Source: Rhodobacterales bacterium
GTDB lineage: Bacteria; Pseudomonadota; Alphaproteobacteria; Rhodobacterales; Rhodobacteraceae
Direction: 5' to 3'
NCBI GenBank assembly: GCA_026400355.1
Contig: JAPLPE010000016.1
Location: 17,801 to 81,800 of the forward strand
DNA: 64,000 nt
Shown here: positions 17,420-26,903 of the stretch, piece after piece
How the letters are laid out: each line of letters opens with the position of its first letter
Position numbering within the stretch: the first letter of the stretch is position 1
Program-made: the position numbers and the translations under genes
The notes under the pieces: generated by a model
Databases searched by the model: none
The model's input: the letters and a program-made list of their open reading frames with translations, nothing else
What the model was told of the DNA's origin: nothing

Positions 17420-17529
17420 TGGCTTGCTCCTCCCGCCACCGTTCTTGCGGTGATCGTTGTTGTCAACATTAGGACCACGCAGCCCGCCTGAATAGCCAGA
17501 GCCGGAATTATAGCTGAAATAGGAAGAGG

Positions 17530-18348
17530 TTATGCCCCCTTGGTCCCAGAACCGCCGAAGACCCCGGCCAGTTCCTCAAGCGCGGCACCTTCGCGCGCCA
17601 TGTCGTGGATGCGGTCCCACAATTCCCGCCGCAGGGTGCCAAAGGCCGGCAGGCCGCGCGGGTCGTTCTGCCAGCGCGGTTCGGGCAGGTCCACTGTGAC
17701 GATGCTGTCGATCCGCCCCGGCCGGGGTCGCAACAGGACCACCCGCTGCGACAGAAGGATCGCCTCGTCGATGTCATGGGTGACAAAGACCACCGCCATC
17801 TTCCGATCGGACCACATCTGCATCAGACCAAGCCGCAGGGTTTCCCGGGTCATGGCATCAAGTGCGGCAAAGGGCTCGTCCATCAAGAGGACTTCGGGCT
17901 CTACCGCCAGAGCGCGGGCCAGACCGACCCGCTGCTGCATCCCGCCTGACAGTTCGTGCGGCCAGGCCCCGGCATAGTCGCGCAGCCCCACCGCGCCCAG
18001 GATAGCCCGCGCCCGTTCTGCCGCCGCAGCGCGTGGCATTCCCTTCAGGGCCAGCACGAATTCGATGTTTCCTGCTACCGTCCGCCACGGCAAAAGGCGC
18101 GCCGACTGAAACACCATTGCAAGCCGGGACGACGGCGCAGGTGGCTTGCCGCCGACCAGAATCTCCCCCTGGTCCGGCGTGATCAGCCCGTTGATCAATC
18201 GCAAGAGGGTGGTCTTGCCGCAGCCGCTTGGCCCGACAAGGCTCACGAACTCGCCGGGGGCCACATCGAACGAAATGTCCTCCAGCGCAGGGATCCGGGC
18301 CGCCGTGAAGCTCTTGGCGATACCTTGCAACGTGATCAGTGGTGCCAC
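17530..18348 (-). CDS. ABC importer ATP-binding protein (SsuB/TauB/NrtD type)
   Basis: A cytoplasmic ATPase of about 272 residues. Walker A is GPSGCGKTTLL, the Q loop is MVFQSARLLPW, the signature is LSGGMQQRVGLARAL, Walker B is VLLMDEPFAALD and the H loop is VTHDIDEA. The GTG at 18348 is preferred because it follows the permease stop by one base and reads APLITLQGIAKSF; an in-frame ATG at 18387 would overlap the permease. It works with the permease at 18350-19177 and the binding protein at 13922-14968. Confidence 0.92.
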   Translation of the reverse strand: MAPLITLQGIAKSFTAARIPALEDISFDVAPGEFVSLVGPSGCGKTTLLRLINGLITPDQGEILVGGKPPAPSSRLAMVFQSARLLPWRTVAGNIEFVLALKGMPRAAAAERARAILGAVGLRDYAGAWPHELSGGMQQRVGLARALAVEPEVLLMDEPFAALDAMTRETLRLGLMQMWSDRKMAVVFVTHDIDEAILLSQRVVLLRPRPGRIDSIVTVDLPEPRWQNDPRGLPAFGTLRRELWDRIHDMAREGAALEELAGVFGGSGTKGA

Positions 18349-18349
18349 C

Positions 18350-19177
18350 CTATCGCCCCCCGGCCTGTGCAATGCGCCACTGGCCAAAACGCCGCTCGAC
18401 CCAGCGCAGTCCTGCGGTCAGCGCCGTGCCAAGCGCCATCATGACAATCACGACAGCAAAGTACCGGTCCATCTGGAATCTGTTCCCCGCCGTGATCATC
18501 AGCCCGCCCAGCCCCGATTGCGCCATCGTGAGTTCGGCAATCACCGTTCCCACAATCGCAATCGCCGCTCCGATCCGCAGCCCGCTCAGGATCGCAGGAA
18601 GGGCATCGGGCACCATCACCTGCCAGAACAGCCGCCGCCGATCCGCGCCGAAGGACTGCCCCATCTCGATCAGGTCGCGGTTGGCATTGGCCACGCCCGA
18701 GGCCGTGCTGATCAGGATCGGAAAGAAGGCCGCGTTCCAGACCAGAGCCACCTTCGCCTCAGTATAAAGCCCGAACCAGACGATGATGAGCGGAATGAAG
18801 GCCGCGCTGGGCGTGGCGTTCAGCGCATTGACGAACGGGTCAAATACACGGCCCAGAACGGGAATCCCGCCCAGCACAATCCCTGCCAGAACACCTGAGA
18901 CCGCCGCCGTGACGAACCCGAGAAGCAGCACCCCCAAGGTTTGTCCCAGCGCCAGCGGTATCGATCCGTCCCCCCACATGGCGATACTCTGCCGCCAGAT
19001 GTCTGCAGGCGCGGGCATGACCAACCGCCCCGATGTCATGTTCAGGACCTGCATCCCGGTTATGATCAGGATGATGATCAGAACTTGCGCGGCAGTGATC
19101 CAGGAAACATCAGATTGATGCAAACGCGCCCCGGCCCGCGGCGCTGCAGCGTTGTCAGGGGAAGTCTTGGACCGCAT
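18350..19177 (-). CDS. ABC importer permease (SsuC/TauC type)
   Basis: An inner-membrane protein of about 275 residues with six predicted helices and the BPD_transp_1 loop GQSFGADRRRLFWQVMVPDALPAI (split here for length: EMGQSFGADRRRL and MVPDALPAILSGLRIG), the ATPase contact site. The ATG at 19177 (MRSKTSPDNAAAPRAG) has AGGACGAA upstream; longer starts exist but add a non-conserved head. It is the first gene of the operon, just downstream of an IS ghost, so its promoter lies in 19178-19370. Confidence 0.9.
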   Translation of the reverse strand: MRSKTSPDNAAAPRAGARLHQSDVSWITAAQVLIIILIITGMQVLNMTSGRLVMPAPADIWRQSIAMWGDGSIPLALGQTLGVLLLGFVTAAVSGVLAGIVLGGIPVLGRVFDPFVNALNATPSAAFIPLIIVWFGLYTEAKVALVWNAAFFPILISTASGVANANRDLIEMGQSFGADRRRLFWQVMVPDALPAILSGLRIGAAIAIVGTVIAELTMAQSGLGGLMITAGNRFQMDRYFAVVIVMMALGTALTAGLRWVERRFGQWRIAQAGGR

Positions 19178-19366
19178 CACGTTCGTCCTGTATCGACCCT
19201 GGCCAGCATGACGCGGAAAATATGGAATACGTCTGGACAGGAGGGTTGAAAGCTGCCTTCCGGTTAGCCGGTTTTTCCTGATGAAGTCCATCAAGGACAA
19301 CCTGTGGACCAGGCTTCATTACAGCGGCTGCCACCGTCAAGGGGTTTCGGACAAGCCAGCAGGTCT

Positions 19367-19594
19367 TCAGTCCCTTTCATCCGACGGCTCGATCCGGCGC
19401 TGAGGCGGGACCTTGCAGATGTAGTCGCAGGAGGTGGGGCAACTGACGGTCCTAAGCGGTCGGGCGAGATACCAGACTGACCGGAAGTCTGCGAGCTGGG
19501 TGCGCAACTTGTCGCGGGTTTCGTGGTGGAAGCGGTTAACGGTGGCCGCCTTGATCGTTCGGTTCATTCGCCTGACATGGCCGTCTCCCTGCAA
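19367..19594 (-). mobile_element. IS481-type transposase remnant (C-terminal part)
   Basis: The frame reads MNRTIKAATVNRFHHETRD and LRTQLADF...ARPLRTVS...YICK, which matches the C-terminal region of IS481-family DDE transposases just past the catalytic Glu. The N-terminal two thirds and both IS ends are missing. Reading continues into unrelated sequence after YICK. It lies upstream of the ABC permease gene, and a promoter for that operon could derive from it. Confidence 0.65.
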
Positions 19595-19696
19595 TTTTCC
19601 CGGTCAATCCATACGTGCCCTCGGGTTCTTCCCTGGGCCGAAGTGGACTTGCCTGAGAAGGCGGCGAGCGCCAAGTCGGGAACGAGGGGGTGTTCT

Positions 19697-19885
19697 ATGG
19701 GAAGCGAAAACAGGCCTACGCCGGAATTTCGGCGTAAAGCAGAGCGGCTGGCGCTGAACTGCGGCAGGACGCGGCGGGGAATCGCGGAAGATCTGGGCAT
19801 TGGCGCGAGGAGAATGGCGAGCGGCGCAGTTGGACGATGCCACGGATATCCTGGAATCGGGTTGGACTATGGCGCCCGAGACTGA
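19697..19885 (+). mobile_element. IS3-type OrfA remnant (N-terminal part)
   Basis: MGSENRPTPEFRRKAERLAL, then NCGRTRRGIAEDLGIG, is the N-terminal helix-turn-helix region of an IS3-family OrfA. Similarity fades after about residue 40 (near 19820) and there is no OrfB after it. No terminal inverted repeats were found. Confidence 0.6.
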
Positions 19886-20198
19886 CAAAGGCGGTGCGGC
19901 GGATACCGAAATTCCTGCGAAAGAAGTCGTTGTCAATGTCCCGGCAAGACGGTTGCCGACCATCTGTTTCAGCATAGGCGACCTCTGGTCAACGCGATTC
20001 ATCGACCATTGCCCAACCATCATGCCCGGTCTGTGCAGGATAGAGACCCGACCGTGCTTTGGTTTCCGTGACGAGCCTGACAATCTGTCAACCAGATCAG
20101 TCCAACCAGTTCCAATTCTCTCTGGCCGGGCGGTATGATAGCTGTAGTCAGTCCGCAGCCCCGGAAGATCGGGGGGCATACCAGCAAGGAGCATCTGC
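19886..20198. other. No gene recognised
   Basis: Spacer between IS ghosts and the agmatinase-family gene. It holds no convincing ORF. AAGGAG at about 20186-20191 is the ribosome site for the next gene, so a promoter must lie here. Confidence 0.4.
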
Positions 20199-21212
20199 AT
20201 GATCCCGGTCGATCCCCGTTACCTGCCACCATCGGCCATGGAAGTACCACGCTTCGCCGGTATCGCGACGACGATGCGCCTGCCCTTGCGCAATGTCGCT
20301 GATCCGCAAGGGGCGGAGATCGGGATCCTGGGTGTTCCGTGGGATGGCGGGACAACGAACCGGCCCGGTGCCCGACACGGACCGCGCGCCTTGCGCGACC
20401 TTTCCACGATGATCCGCATGGTCAATCAGGCCACCCGCGCCGCCCCGTTCCACACCGCGCGCATCGCGGATTTTGGTGATGCGACGGTCAACCTGACGGA
20501 TGTCGGCCAGACGATGACACTCGTCGAAGACCAGTTCTCGGCCCTGCGCACAGCCGGCGTGACCCCGCTGATGATGGGAGGTGACCACCTGCTCAGCCTG
20601 CCCGCGTTGCGTGCCATGGCCAAGGATGGCGCGCTGGGCTTTGTCCATTTCGACGCGCATACGGACCTGTTCGACAGCTATTTTGGCGGTATGCGCCTTA
20701 CACATGGCACTCCATTCCGCCGTGCTGTCGAAGAGGGTCTGATCGACCCGCAGCGCATGATCCAGATCGGCATCCGGGGAACGACGGCAGACGGGAGCGA
20801 CCGCGCCTTCGCCGCCGCGCAGGGCATCCGCATCATCACGATCGAAGAGTTCCGCCAGCGCAGCCTTGCAGACGTCATGGCAGAGGTGCGGACCCGCGTC
20901 GGCAGTCGGCCGACTTATCTGTCGTTCGACATTGACGGTATCGACCCCGCCTTTGCCCCCGGCACGGGAACACCGGAAATCGGCGGCTTCACCCCTTTTG
21001 AGGCGCAGTGCATGATCCGCGCTCTGGACGGGCTCGACATCGTCGCAGCCGACCTTGTCGAGGTTGCACCACCCTTCGACGCGACCGGCATGACGGCGTG
21101 GATCGGCGTCTCGATCATGTTCGAGATCCTGTGCGTCACCGCCAACGCGGTCGCCCGCAGGGCGGGACGCAAGCCGGTCATCTGCGAAGATATCCCCGAT
21201 CCGGGGGTTTAG
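20199..21212 (+). CDS. speB: Agmatinase/ureohydrolase family enzyme
   Basis: A 337-residue binuclear manganese enzyme that releases urea from a guanidino compound. The ligand motifs are complete: GGDH (127-130), DAHTD (152-156) and SFDIDGIDPAFAPGTGTPE (242-260). Agmatine to putrescine is the standard reaction, but guanidinobutyrate, guanidinopropionate or free guanidine hydrolases share these motifs, so speB is provisional. AAGGAG lies 7 bases ahead of the ATG. The gene is convergent with a polyamine-type ABC importer (21267-25470), which suggests uptake and hydrolysis of the same guanidino or polyamine substrate. Confidence 0.85.
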   Translation: MIPVDPRYLPPSAMEVPRFAGIATTMRLPLRNVADPQGAEIGILGVPWDGGTTNRPGARHGPRALRDLSTMIRMVNQATRAAPFHTARIADFGDATVNLTDVGQTMTLVEDQFSALRTAGVTPLMMGGDHLLSLPALRAMAKDGALGFVHFDAHTDLFDSYFGGMRLTHGTPFRRAVEEGLIDPQRMIQIGIRGTTADGSDRAFAAAQGIRIITIEEFRQRSLADVMAEVRTRVGSRPTYLSFDIDGIDPAFAPGTGTPEIGGFTPFEAQCMIRALDGLDIVAADLVEVAPPFDATGMTAWIGVSIMFEILCVTANAVARRAGRKPVICEDIPDPGV

Positions 21213-21266
21213 CGCATGTTCAATAGACAGGGGTGGTCCGCGACAAAGCCGGCCAATACTTTGCTG

Positions 21267-22106
21267 TCAGTCTTGAGCCCGTTCCAGCGCCGCCAGACGC
21301 CGTTCCTTGCGGCGCCGCGCCACTTCGTACCAGATGGCTGCAATCAGGGTCGCAATGATCATCAGCAGGGCAAGGGCATTGATCGTCGGCGTGATCCCAG
21401 ACCGGACCTTGGAAAACACATAAACGGTCAGCGTGTTCTGGGTGCCCCGGGTGAACAGCGTGGTGTTGAAGTTCTCGATGGACTGGAAGAAAGCAATAGC
21501 CGCCCCGGCCGCGATGGCCGGGTAAAGATGCGGCAACAGGATGCGGCGCAGAACCTGACTGTTCGAAGCCCCAAGATCCATCGCCGCCTCTTCAAGGCCT
21601 GGGTCAAAGCTTTGCAGGCGGGCCAAGACCAGAAGCATGACGAAGGACGCGATAAAGCTTACCTGCCCCAGAACTGACAGGTGCAGACCGGGATTGAAGA
21701 GAATGAAGTCCGACCCAGTCACATTCCCCATCGAGTTCCAGAACAGCAGGGTCGAGATCCCGATGACAACCCCGGGCATCAGGATCGGTGCGACCATGAC
21801 TCCGTAAAGGAAGCCACGCACTTTGCCCGCAATGGAGTTGATCAGGATCGCCGCCGCGGTTCCGATCGGGACCGCAATAACGACCACGGCCACGGCAACC
21901 CAGAGTGTGTTGGCGAAGGATACCCAGAGGGTCGTGTCGGCAAACAGTTCCTGAAACCAGCGCCAGGTAAAGCCCTTCCATGGGTAAACCGATGGCAGAC
22001 GGTTATCGTTGAACGCGGCACCCGCCATGATGATCAGCGGCACAAACATGTAGATCAGGAAAGCGGCCATATAGAGATGGCCCAGCAAGTGTCTGGATCG
22101 TGTCAT
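21267..22106 (-). CDS. Polyamine-type ABC permease (PotC/PotI-like)
   Basis: A 279-residue membrane protein with about six helices, starting near LLGHLYMAAFLIYMFVPLII. The ATPase-contact loop is LEEAAMDLGASNSQVLRRIL followed by LPHLYPAIAAGAAIAF. FNDNRLPSVYPWKGFTWRWF is typical of PotC-like proteins. It is the last of four tightly packed importer genes (order PotD, PotA, PotB, PotC on the minus strand), 10 bp after the PotB-like gene. It ends 54 bp from the convergent agmatinase-family gene. Confidence 0.9.
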   Translation of the reverse strand: MTRSRHLLGHLYMAAFLIYMFVPLIIMAGAAFNDNRLPSVYPWKGFTWRWFQELFADTTLWVSFANTLWVAVAVVVIAVPIGTAAAILINSIAGKVRGFLYGVMVAPILMPGVVIGISTLLFWNSMGNVTGSDFILFNPGLHLSVLGQVSFIASFVMLLVLARLQSFDPGLEEAAMDLGASNSQVLRRILLPHLYPAIAAGAAIAFFQSIENFNTTLFTRGTQNTLTVYVFSKVRSGITPTINALALLMIIATLIAAIWYEVARRRKERRLAALERAQD

Positions 22107-22116
22107 GGCAGCCTCC

Positions 22117-23052
22117 CTACTTTGCGATCTCGTTCAGCTTTACCCTGAACAGCCACATAACGACCATCACGACAACTGAACACAAGAGGATGTAGAGGAA
22201 CGAATAGGCCGCGCCTGTGTTCCAGTCCTGACTCTCGAGCATCCACTGTCGGATCGTTTCGGTAAACCAGTTCGACGAGGTGGAGGGCAGCACCGTCGGC
22301 ACCAGCAGAGAACCAGCCGACAGCATGAAGACCATCACGCATCCCGAAGCGATCCCCGGCCGCGAATGGGGCAGGACAACCCGCCAGTGAATCTGCCACC
22401 ACCGCGCGCCAAGGTCTTCGGCCGCCTCGATCTGATTGCGGTCCAGCGACTGGATCGCACCATAGATCGGGAACAGCATGAACAGCACATAGGTATAGGT
22501 CAGCCCGATCATGATGCCGTCATAGGGCGTCATGACGCCATTCTGCCAGCGCACCGGTGCCTCAAGCACGCCAAGGCCCACAAGCACGGCATTAAGCGGT
22601 CCGTTGAACGTCAGGATGATGTACCAGGCAAAGGCGCGCAGGGCCTCAGAGACCCACAGCGGGATCGACAGAAGCAGGATCAGCGTCGGCAGCGACTTTG
22701 GGTTCACCACTTTCGCAAGATAATAGGCCAGCGGATAACTCAGGAGGAAACAGACGATCGTGACCACGCCGGAATAAGTGACAGTCGCCAGAAACGTCTT
22801 GAGGTGGACGGGGATCTGCACGTCGATCCCAAAGTAACTTGCCGGTACCGCATTGTTGAGGAACTTCGCATAGTTGTTCAGCGAATAGACATCCCTTGGC
22901 CCGCCGATCTCGGTCACGGGCAGATACGGGCGGAAAGAGGCTTCGAACAGCGTGATGTTCGGCAGGATCACCAGCATGAGCAGCCAGAAGGCTGTCAGCA
23001 GCACAAAGATCAGTGTCAGACCGGGGCCATAGCGGCGAAGAAGCTCGCTCAT
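22117..23052 (-). CDS. Polyamine-type ABC permease (PotB/PotH-like)
   Basis: A membrane protein of about 311 residues, six helices, with the EAA loop IEAAEDLGARWWQIHWRVVL and PHSRPGIASGCVMVF. It begins MSELLRRYGPGLTLIFVLL at 23052, 4 bp after the ATPase stop; a longer frame to 23103 would overlap the ATPase gene. It pairs with the PotC-like permease to form the channel. Confidence 0.9.
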   Translation of the reverse strand: MSELLRRYGPGLTLIFVLLTAFWLLMLVILPNITLFEASFRPYLPVTEIGGPRDVYSLNNYAKFLNNAVPASYFGIDVQIPVHLKTFLATVTYSGVVTIVCFLLSYPLAYYLAKVVNPKSLPTLILLLSIPLWVSEALRAFAWYIILTFNGPLNAVLVGLGVLEAPVRWQNGVMTPYDGIMIGLTYTYVLFMLFPIYGAIQSLDRNQIEAAEDLGARWWQIHWRVVLPHSRPGIASGCVMVFMLSAGSLLVPTVLPSTSSNWFTETIRQWMLESQDWNTGAAYSFLYILLCSVVVMVVMWLFRVKLNEIAK

Positions 23053-23056
23053 CGCC

Positions 23057-24139
23057 TCACGCCCTCGTCTCGTCCGGCAAAAGTGCGGCAGACTCGGCGG
23101 CAAAGGTGGCGTGCAGTGTTGCCCCGACGGCCGGCACAGTCACCGCACCGTCATTGCGGATTTCGGCCGCGACGTTTGCGCCACTGTCGGAAATGGCATG
23201 GACCGAGATGAAGTTACCCTCGAATGACACTTCCGTCACCCGGACGGGCAGCGAGTTTTCAGCGCCCGGGTCGGGCGACAGGATCGTGTACTCTGGCCGG
23301 ACATAAAGCTTGAGCGTTTCATCCCGCGCAACGCCGTCTGCAAGACGCGCACGGAACTGACCATGTGGCGTGCTGAACGCCGCGATCCCGTTCGAAACCG
23401 CGCCCAGCTTGCCGGCAAAGATGTTGTTCTCTCCGACAAAGGACGCAACAAACCCGTTCGTCGGTTGGTTGTAGATCTCGCGCGGGTCGGCCACCTGCTG
23501 CAACTGACCATGGCTCATCACGCCCACACGGTCTGACATGGCCAAAGCCTCGCCCTGATCGTGGGTGATATAGATGAATGTCACGCCGGTCCGCTTCTGG
23601 ATCGAACGAAGTTCGGCGCGCATGTGCTGCCGCAGTTTGAGGTCTAGCGCAGACAGCGGCTCGTCCAGCAGCATGACCGCAGGCTCGACCGCAAGGGCCC
23701 GCGCAATCGCCACCCGCTGTTTCTGCCCGCCCGACAATTGGCTGACCAGCTTGTCACCCGCACCCGGAAGATCAACCAGCTTAAGAAGTTCATCGGCCCT
23801 CGTACGGCATTTCGACTTGTCTACGCCGCGCACTGACAGGCCAAAGGCGATATTGTCCGCCACCGACATCAGCGGAAACAGTGCGAGGTTCTGAAAGATC
23901 AGGGCAGTCGGGCGTTGGTTCGGCCGCGTCCCCTTCATGTCCTTCCCGCCAATGCGGATCACGCCGCCCGTCGGATCGGTAAAGCCCGAAATCATGCGCA
24001 GAATCGTGGTCTTGCCACAGCCGGACGGGCCCAGAAAGGAAAAGAACTCGCCTTCCTTGACCGTCACATTCACCCGATCAACGGCCCGGAAGCTTCCGAA
24101 ATCGCAGATGACGTCTTCTAGTTCGATACCGGCGCCCAT
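23057..24139 (-). CDS. Polyamine-type ABC importer ATPase (PotA-like)
   Basis: About 360 residues from the ATG at 24139 (MGAGIELEDVICDFGSFRAV). Walker A is GPSGCGKTTIL, Q loop ALIFQNLALFPL, signature LSGGQKQRVAIARAL, Walker B VMLLDEPLSALD, H loop ITHDQGEALAMSD, and a C-terminal TOBE domain (YVRPEYTILSPDPG). The TOBE domain is typical of PotA/FbpC-type ATPases. A longer frame to 24286 exists, but its extra 49 residues are not conserved. It energises the PotB/PotC-like channel. Confidence 0.92.
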   Translation of the reverse strand: MGAGIELEDVICDFGSFRAVDRVNVTVKEGEFFSFLGPSGCGKTTILRMISGFTDPTGGVIRIGGKDMKGTRPNQRPTALIFQNLALFPLMSVADNIAFGLSVRGVDKSKCRTRADELLKLVDLPGAGDKLVSQLSGGQKQRVAIARALAVEPAVMLLDEPLSALDLKLRQHMRAELRSIQKRTGVTFIYITHDQGEALAMSDRVGVMSHGQLQQVADPREIYNQPTNGFVASFVGENNIFAGKLGAVSNGIAAFSTPHGQFRARLADGVARDETLKLYVRPEYTILSPDPGAENSLPVRVTEVSFEGNFISVHAISDSGANVAAEIRNDGAVTVPAVGATLHATFAAESAALLPDETRA

Positions 24140-24342
24140 TGTCCGATAATCCCTTGTGCCCTGTTGGTCCGTTGCGCATTCCGGTCCCTGAACGGCCCCC
24201 CAAGCCGTGTCGGCGGATCTGGTGTCCCGTCTGTCCCGTGACCCGCAGTCAAACGTGCGGTGAAGGGAACAGACGTCCGAATGCAATAAACTGCCCCCCG
24301 AAGTCGCGCTCCGGGAGGCAGATCACTTGGTGTGACGAATGA

Positions 24343-25470
24343 TCAGGCTGCCTTGTACTTGTCGGCATACTCGCCGCGCTTGGCGATGAACTCTGCCGAC
24401 TGCTCGGGCCACCACCACAGCTTGGCAAGCGCCGCATCGTCAAAGGTCGCGGCATAATATGCCGAGACTTCGGGATCCAGCAAGTCGCCTGCGCCCTTGC
24501 CGACCGGGTTCGACGAGAAGGCCGCAGCCCAGCCCGCAGCGCCTTCGGGGGTCGAAACGTACTTGGCGAATTCGTGCGCTTCGGCGGTGTTCACGGCGTT
24601 CTTCATCAGCACAAAACCCTGATGCCAGGCAAAGGCGCCTTCAGCCGGTGCGATGTAGCGGAAGCCGTCGTTGCGCAGGTTGAAGCCGGTCGAATCCCAG
24701 CACAGACCGATCGTCGCGCCGTTGGCGGTAAAGCCGGCGTTGGCTTCGTTCTCGCCCGACCACCACTGAACAACGTTGCCTTTGGCAGCGATCGCCTCAG
24801 CCAGCGCAATGTCCCAAAGCTCGGTCATGGCAGCCATGTCGGAATAGCCGTCGATCCAGGGGCGCGGCAGCTTGCCCTGTGCGTCGAGCCAGCGGCCCAT
24901 CGCGGCAAGCGTCGAATGGGGGCGCAGAACGGCCTGATTGGCCGGGTTGAACAGGTCGCCCAGCGACCCGGGTTCCGATATCGTTGCGGTTTCGGTCGCA
25001 ACGACCAGCGCTTCGGTACCCCAGTTCGAGGGCACATAGAACAGCGCACCCGAGGCATCACGCGAACGTTCGCCCGCCGACCCGTCAGCAAGGCCGGGCA
25101 GGTAGTTGTCAAGCGCGAGCTTGGTCGGATCCCAGGCCTGCAGAAGCCCGTTCGAGTTCCAGCCACCCCAACGGTCGATCGTCGGTTCGATCACGTCGAT
25201 GCCACCAGCTTCGACCGCAACCTTGGCCGCCGCGAACATGGCATCCTGATCGGGAAGCTCGGTGAAGTTCACGGCAATACCGGTGGCCGCAGTAAACGCC
25301 GGGAACACTTCGGCGGCAAGGCGGGGATAACCGGCCCAGCCTGTGAAGTTAAGCTGCCCTGCCTGGGCAAGTACGGCACGCGGAATGATTGCAGGCGCGG
25401 CAAGTGCGCCAAGGGTTACAGCCGAACCCTTGAGCACGGAGCGTCTGTTGATGTTGGACGTTCTTGTCAT
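24343..25470 (-). CDS. Polyamine-type periplasmic binding protein (PotD/PotF-like), Tat exported
   Basis: A 375-residue protein with a twin-arginine signal (NRRSVLKGSAVTLGALAAPA, cleavage near VLAQAG), so it is exported folded. The mature part (LNFTGWAGYPRLAAEVFPAF, DVIEPTIDRWGGWN, VPSNWGTEALVV, EFAKYVSTPEGAAGW) fits the PotD/PotF family. Such proteins bind putrescine, spermidine or related cations; a guanidino ligand is plausible given the convergent ureohydrolase gene. It is first in the operon, with a 200-bp gap before the ATPase, a usual arrangement for more binding protein than channel. Confidence 0.88.
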   Translation of the reverse strand: MTRTSNINRRSVLKGSAVTLGALAAPAIIPRAVLAQAGQLNFTGWAGYPRLAAEVFPAFTAATGIAVNFTELPDQDAMFAAAKVAVEAGGIDVIEPTIDRWGGWNSNGLLQAWDPTKLALDNYLPGLADGSAGERSRDASGALFYVPSNWGTEALVVATETATISEPGSLGDLFNPANQAVLRPHSTLAAMGRWLDAQGKLPRPWIDGYSDMAAMTELWDIALAEAIAAKGNVVQWWSGENEANAGFTANGATIGLCWDSTGFNLRNDGFRYIAPAEGAFAWHQGFVLMKNAVNTAEAHEFAKYVSTPEGAAGWAAAFSSNPVGKGAGDLLDPEVSAYYAATFDDAALAKLWWWPEQSAEFIAKRGEYADKYKAA

Positions 25471-25802
25471 GTTAGTCTCCCTTTCAGACCCAACTCTTAT
25501 TGCGTGAACGCGAAACAGAACTGTGACATTCTGATCCTAATCCTCTGGCGCGATGACTAAGTCAGCGACCGATCACGAAGTCAATGCAGATCAAAGTCGA
25601 CGTCAACGTGATGCCGTGTTTGTTCTATCGCCGAACCGGGGATGACGCCGGGCATGGCTGTGGAGGAGCAATTTCCCGACCAGAAGGGCGGCCACCTTAC
25701 CCGGAAGAAGACTGCAAAGCCGACAGAACTGCTTTGTCTGTTTCAGAGCAGGACCGATCATTCCTGCCGATCGCGACAAATACAAGACAAGAATCGGTTG
25801 CC
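25471..25802. other. Promoter-bearing gap, no gene recognised
   Basis: Separates the PotD-like gene (reading away to the left) from the end of the 25803-26891 gene. It should hold the importer promoter and a terminator for the upstream trio. No -10/-35 pair or operator stands out. Confidence 0.4.
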
Positions 25803-26891
25803 TTACTGCAGACCCGCGACCATCGCTTCCACCGTGGCAGCCGTCGGCATCGGCACGACCTGATTGATGGTTTCGGGGAGCGTTGCGTTCATCATCGACT
25901 CATGGTCGTTGACAACTCCGGCGAGCCCGGTCCGGAAGCCATGGTCTGACCACGCGAGGCCTTGCAACTCGGGGTCCTGCAGTGCCTCTGCCAGCTTGGT
26001 ACAGGCCGGCGTCAGGCTGATCAGAGGATGCGAGGCGAAGACTGTGGGTTCCGGGTAGATCATGGTAATCCGATCACGGATCATCGGCGCAGAGGCGGCG
26101 TTTGCGTTGATGAATTCGACCATCTGGTTCTCATAACCCACAATGATCGGTCGGGCCCCCATGCCCTGCTTGAGGAAGTTCTCGAAGATGTCGCCAGATG
26201 AAGACTCCATGTACCCCATGCTGGCAAAGGTGTTCTGGAGTTGAGGGAGGAGCACGGACAGATCCGCGACGACAGGAAGGCTGCCTTCGTTCATTGCGGT
26301 TGCCAACAGGCCTGCCCAGATGAGGCCCGAGTTTGATTTCACCGGATCAGTCGAAAAGATGCCGAAGCTTCCATAGAGGTTGATACCAATGTCCTCGCGC
26401 CACTTTGCCCCTTCCTGTATCTTTGCGGCGACCGCCTGAACATCTGCATAAAGGAAACCGTCGTCAGCCCGGCGCACGAGGCCTGCCGATACCATCGCAT
26501 CCGCGACCTCGTTCCAGGCATAGAAGACGATCGGGGAGGTGAAGATCGTGTCGACTGAGAGCGGCCTGAGGCCTCTGGCGCGGGCAAGATCAACTGCAAC
26601 GGTGCTTGACGGCCAGAGGCAATCCTTACCCGTCACGTCCAGCGTTTTGGCCATTTCGACCGAGCCGGCCCGAATGGCGTCCAGCGTGATGTTGTACCGG
26701 TCCCGCAGTATGTCCGTGATCGCCGGATCATCCAGCAGAGCCGACTTTTCCCCTCCGTAATAGAGGGTCACCACCTGTGCTTCGGTCGGCACAACCGACC
26801 GGCGCAGATTGCCGAGGTCGAGCGTCGAGACGGCGACTGCGATCAGGGCGACCACTGCGAGGGCAACAAGCCCGATCAGGCTGCGTTTCAT
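25803..26891 (-). CDS. Membrane-anchored extracellular binding-protein-like protein
   Basis: A 362-residue protein with an N-terminal hydrophobic segment (SLIGLVALAVVALIAVAVS) that may be an uncleaved anchor. The rest looks like a periplasmic binding fold (VVTLYYGGEKSALLDDPAIT, CLWPSSTVAVDLARARG, FYAWNEVADAMVSAG) as in family 1 solute-binding proteins. There is no permease nearby. It is the third gene of a trio with the XpaC-like and VWA genes (12-bp and 1-bp junctions), so it more likely senses or scaffolds something in the periplasm than feeds a transporter. Function unknown. Confidence 0.7.
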   Translation of the reverse strand: MKRSLIGLVALAVVALIAVAVSTLDLGNLRRSVVPTEAQVVTLYYGGEKSALLDDPAITDILRDRYNITLDAIRAGSVEMAKTLDVTGKDCLWPSSTVAVDLARARGLRPLSVDTIFTSPIVFYAWNEVADAMVSAGLVRRADDGFLYADVQAVAAKIQEGAKWREDIGINLYGSFGIFSTDPVKSNSGLIWAGLLATAMNEGSLPVVADLSVLLPQLQNTFASMGYMESSSGDIFENFLKQGMGARPIIVGYENQMVEFINANAASAPMIRDRITMIYPEPTVFASHPLISLTPACTKLAEALQDPELQGLAWSDHGFRTGLAGVVNDHESMMNATLPETINQVVPMPTAATVEAMVAGLQ

Positions 26892-26903
26892 TCCTATTGC
26901 CCC

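Noticed and set aside
22366..23211. 281-codon plus-strand frame
   Set aside because: Antisense shadow of the PotB-like permease gene; very rich in Gln, Arg and His with no motif.
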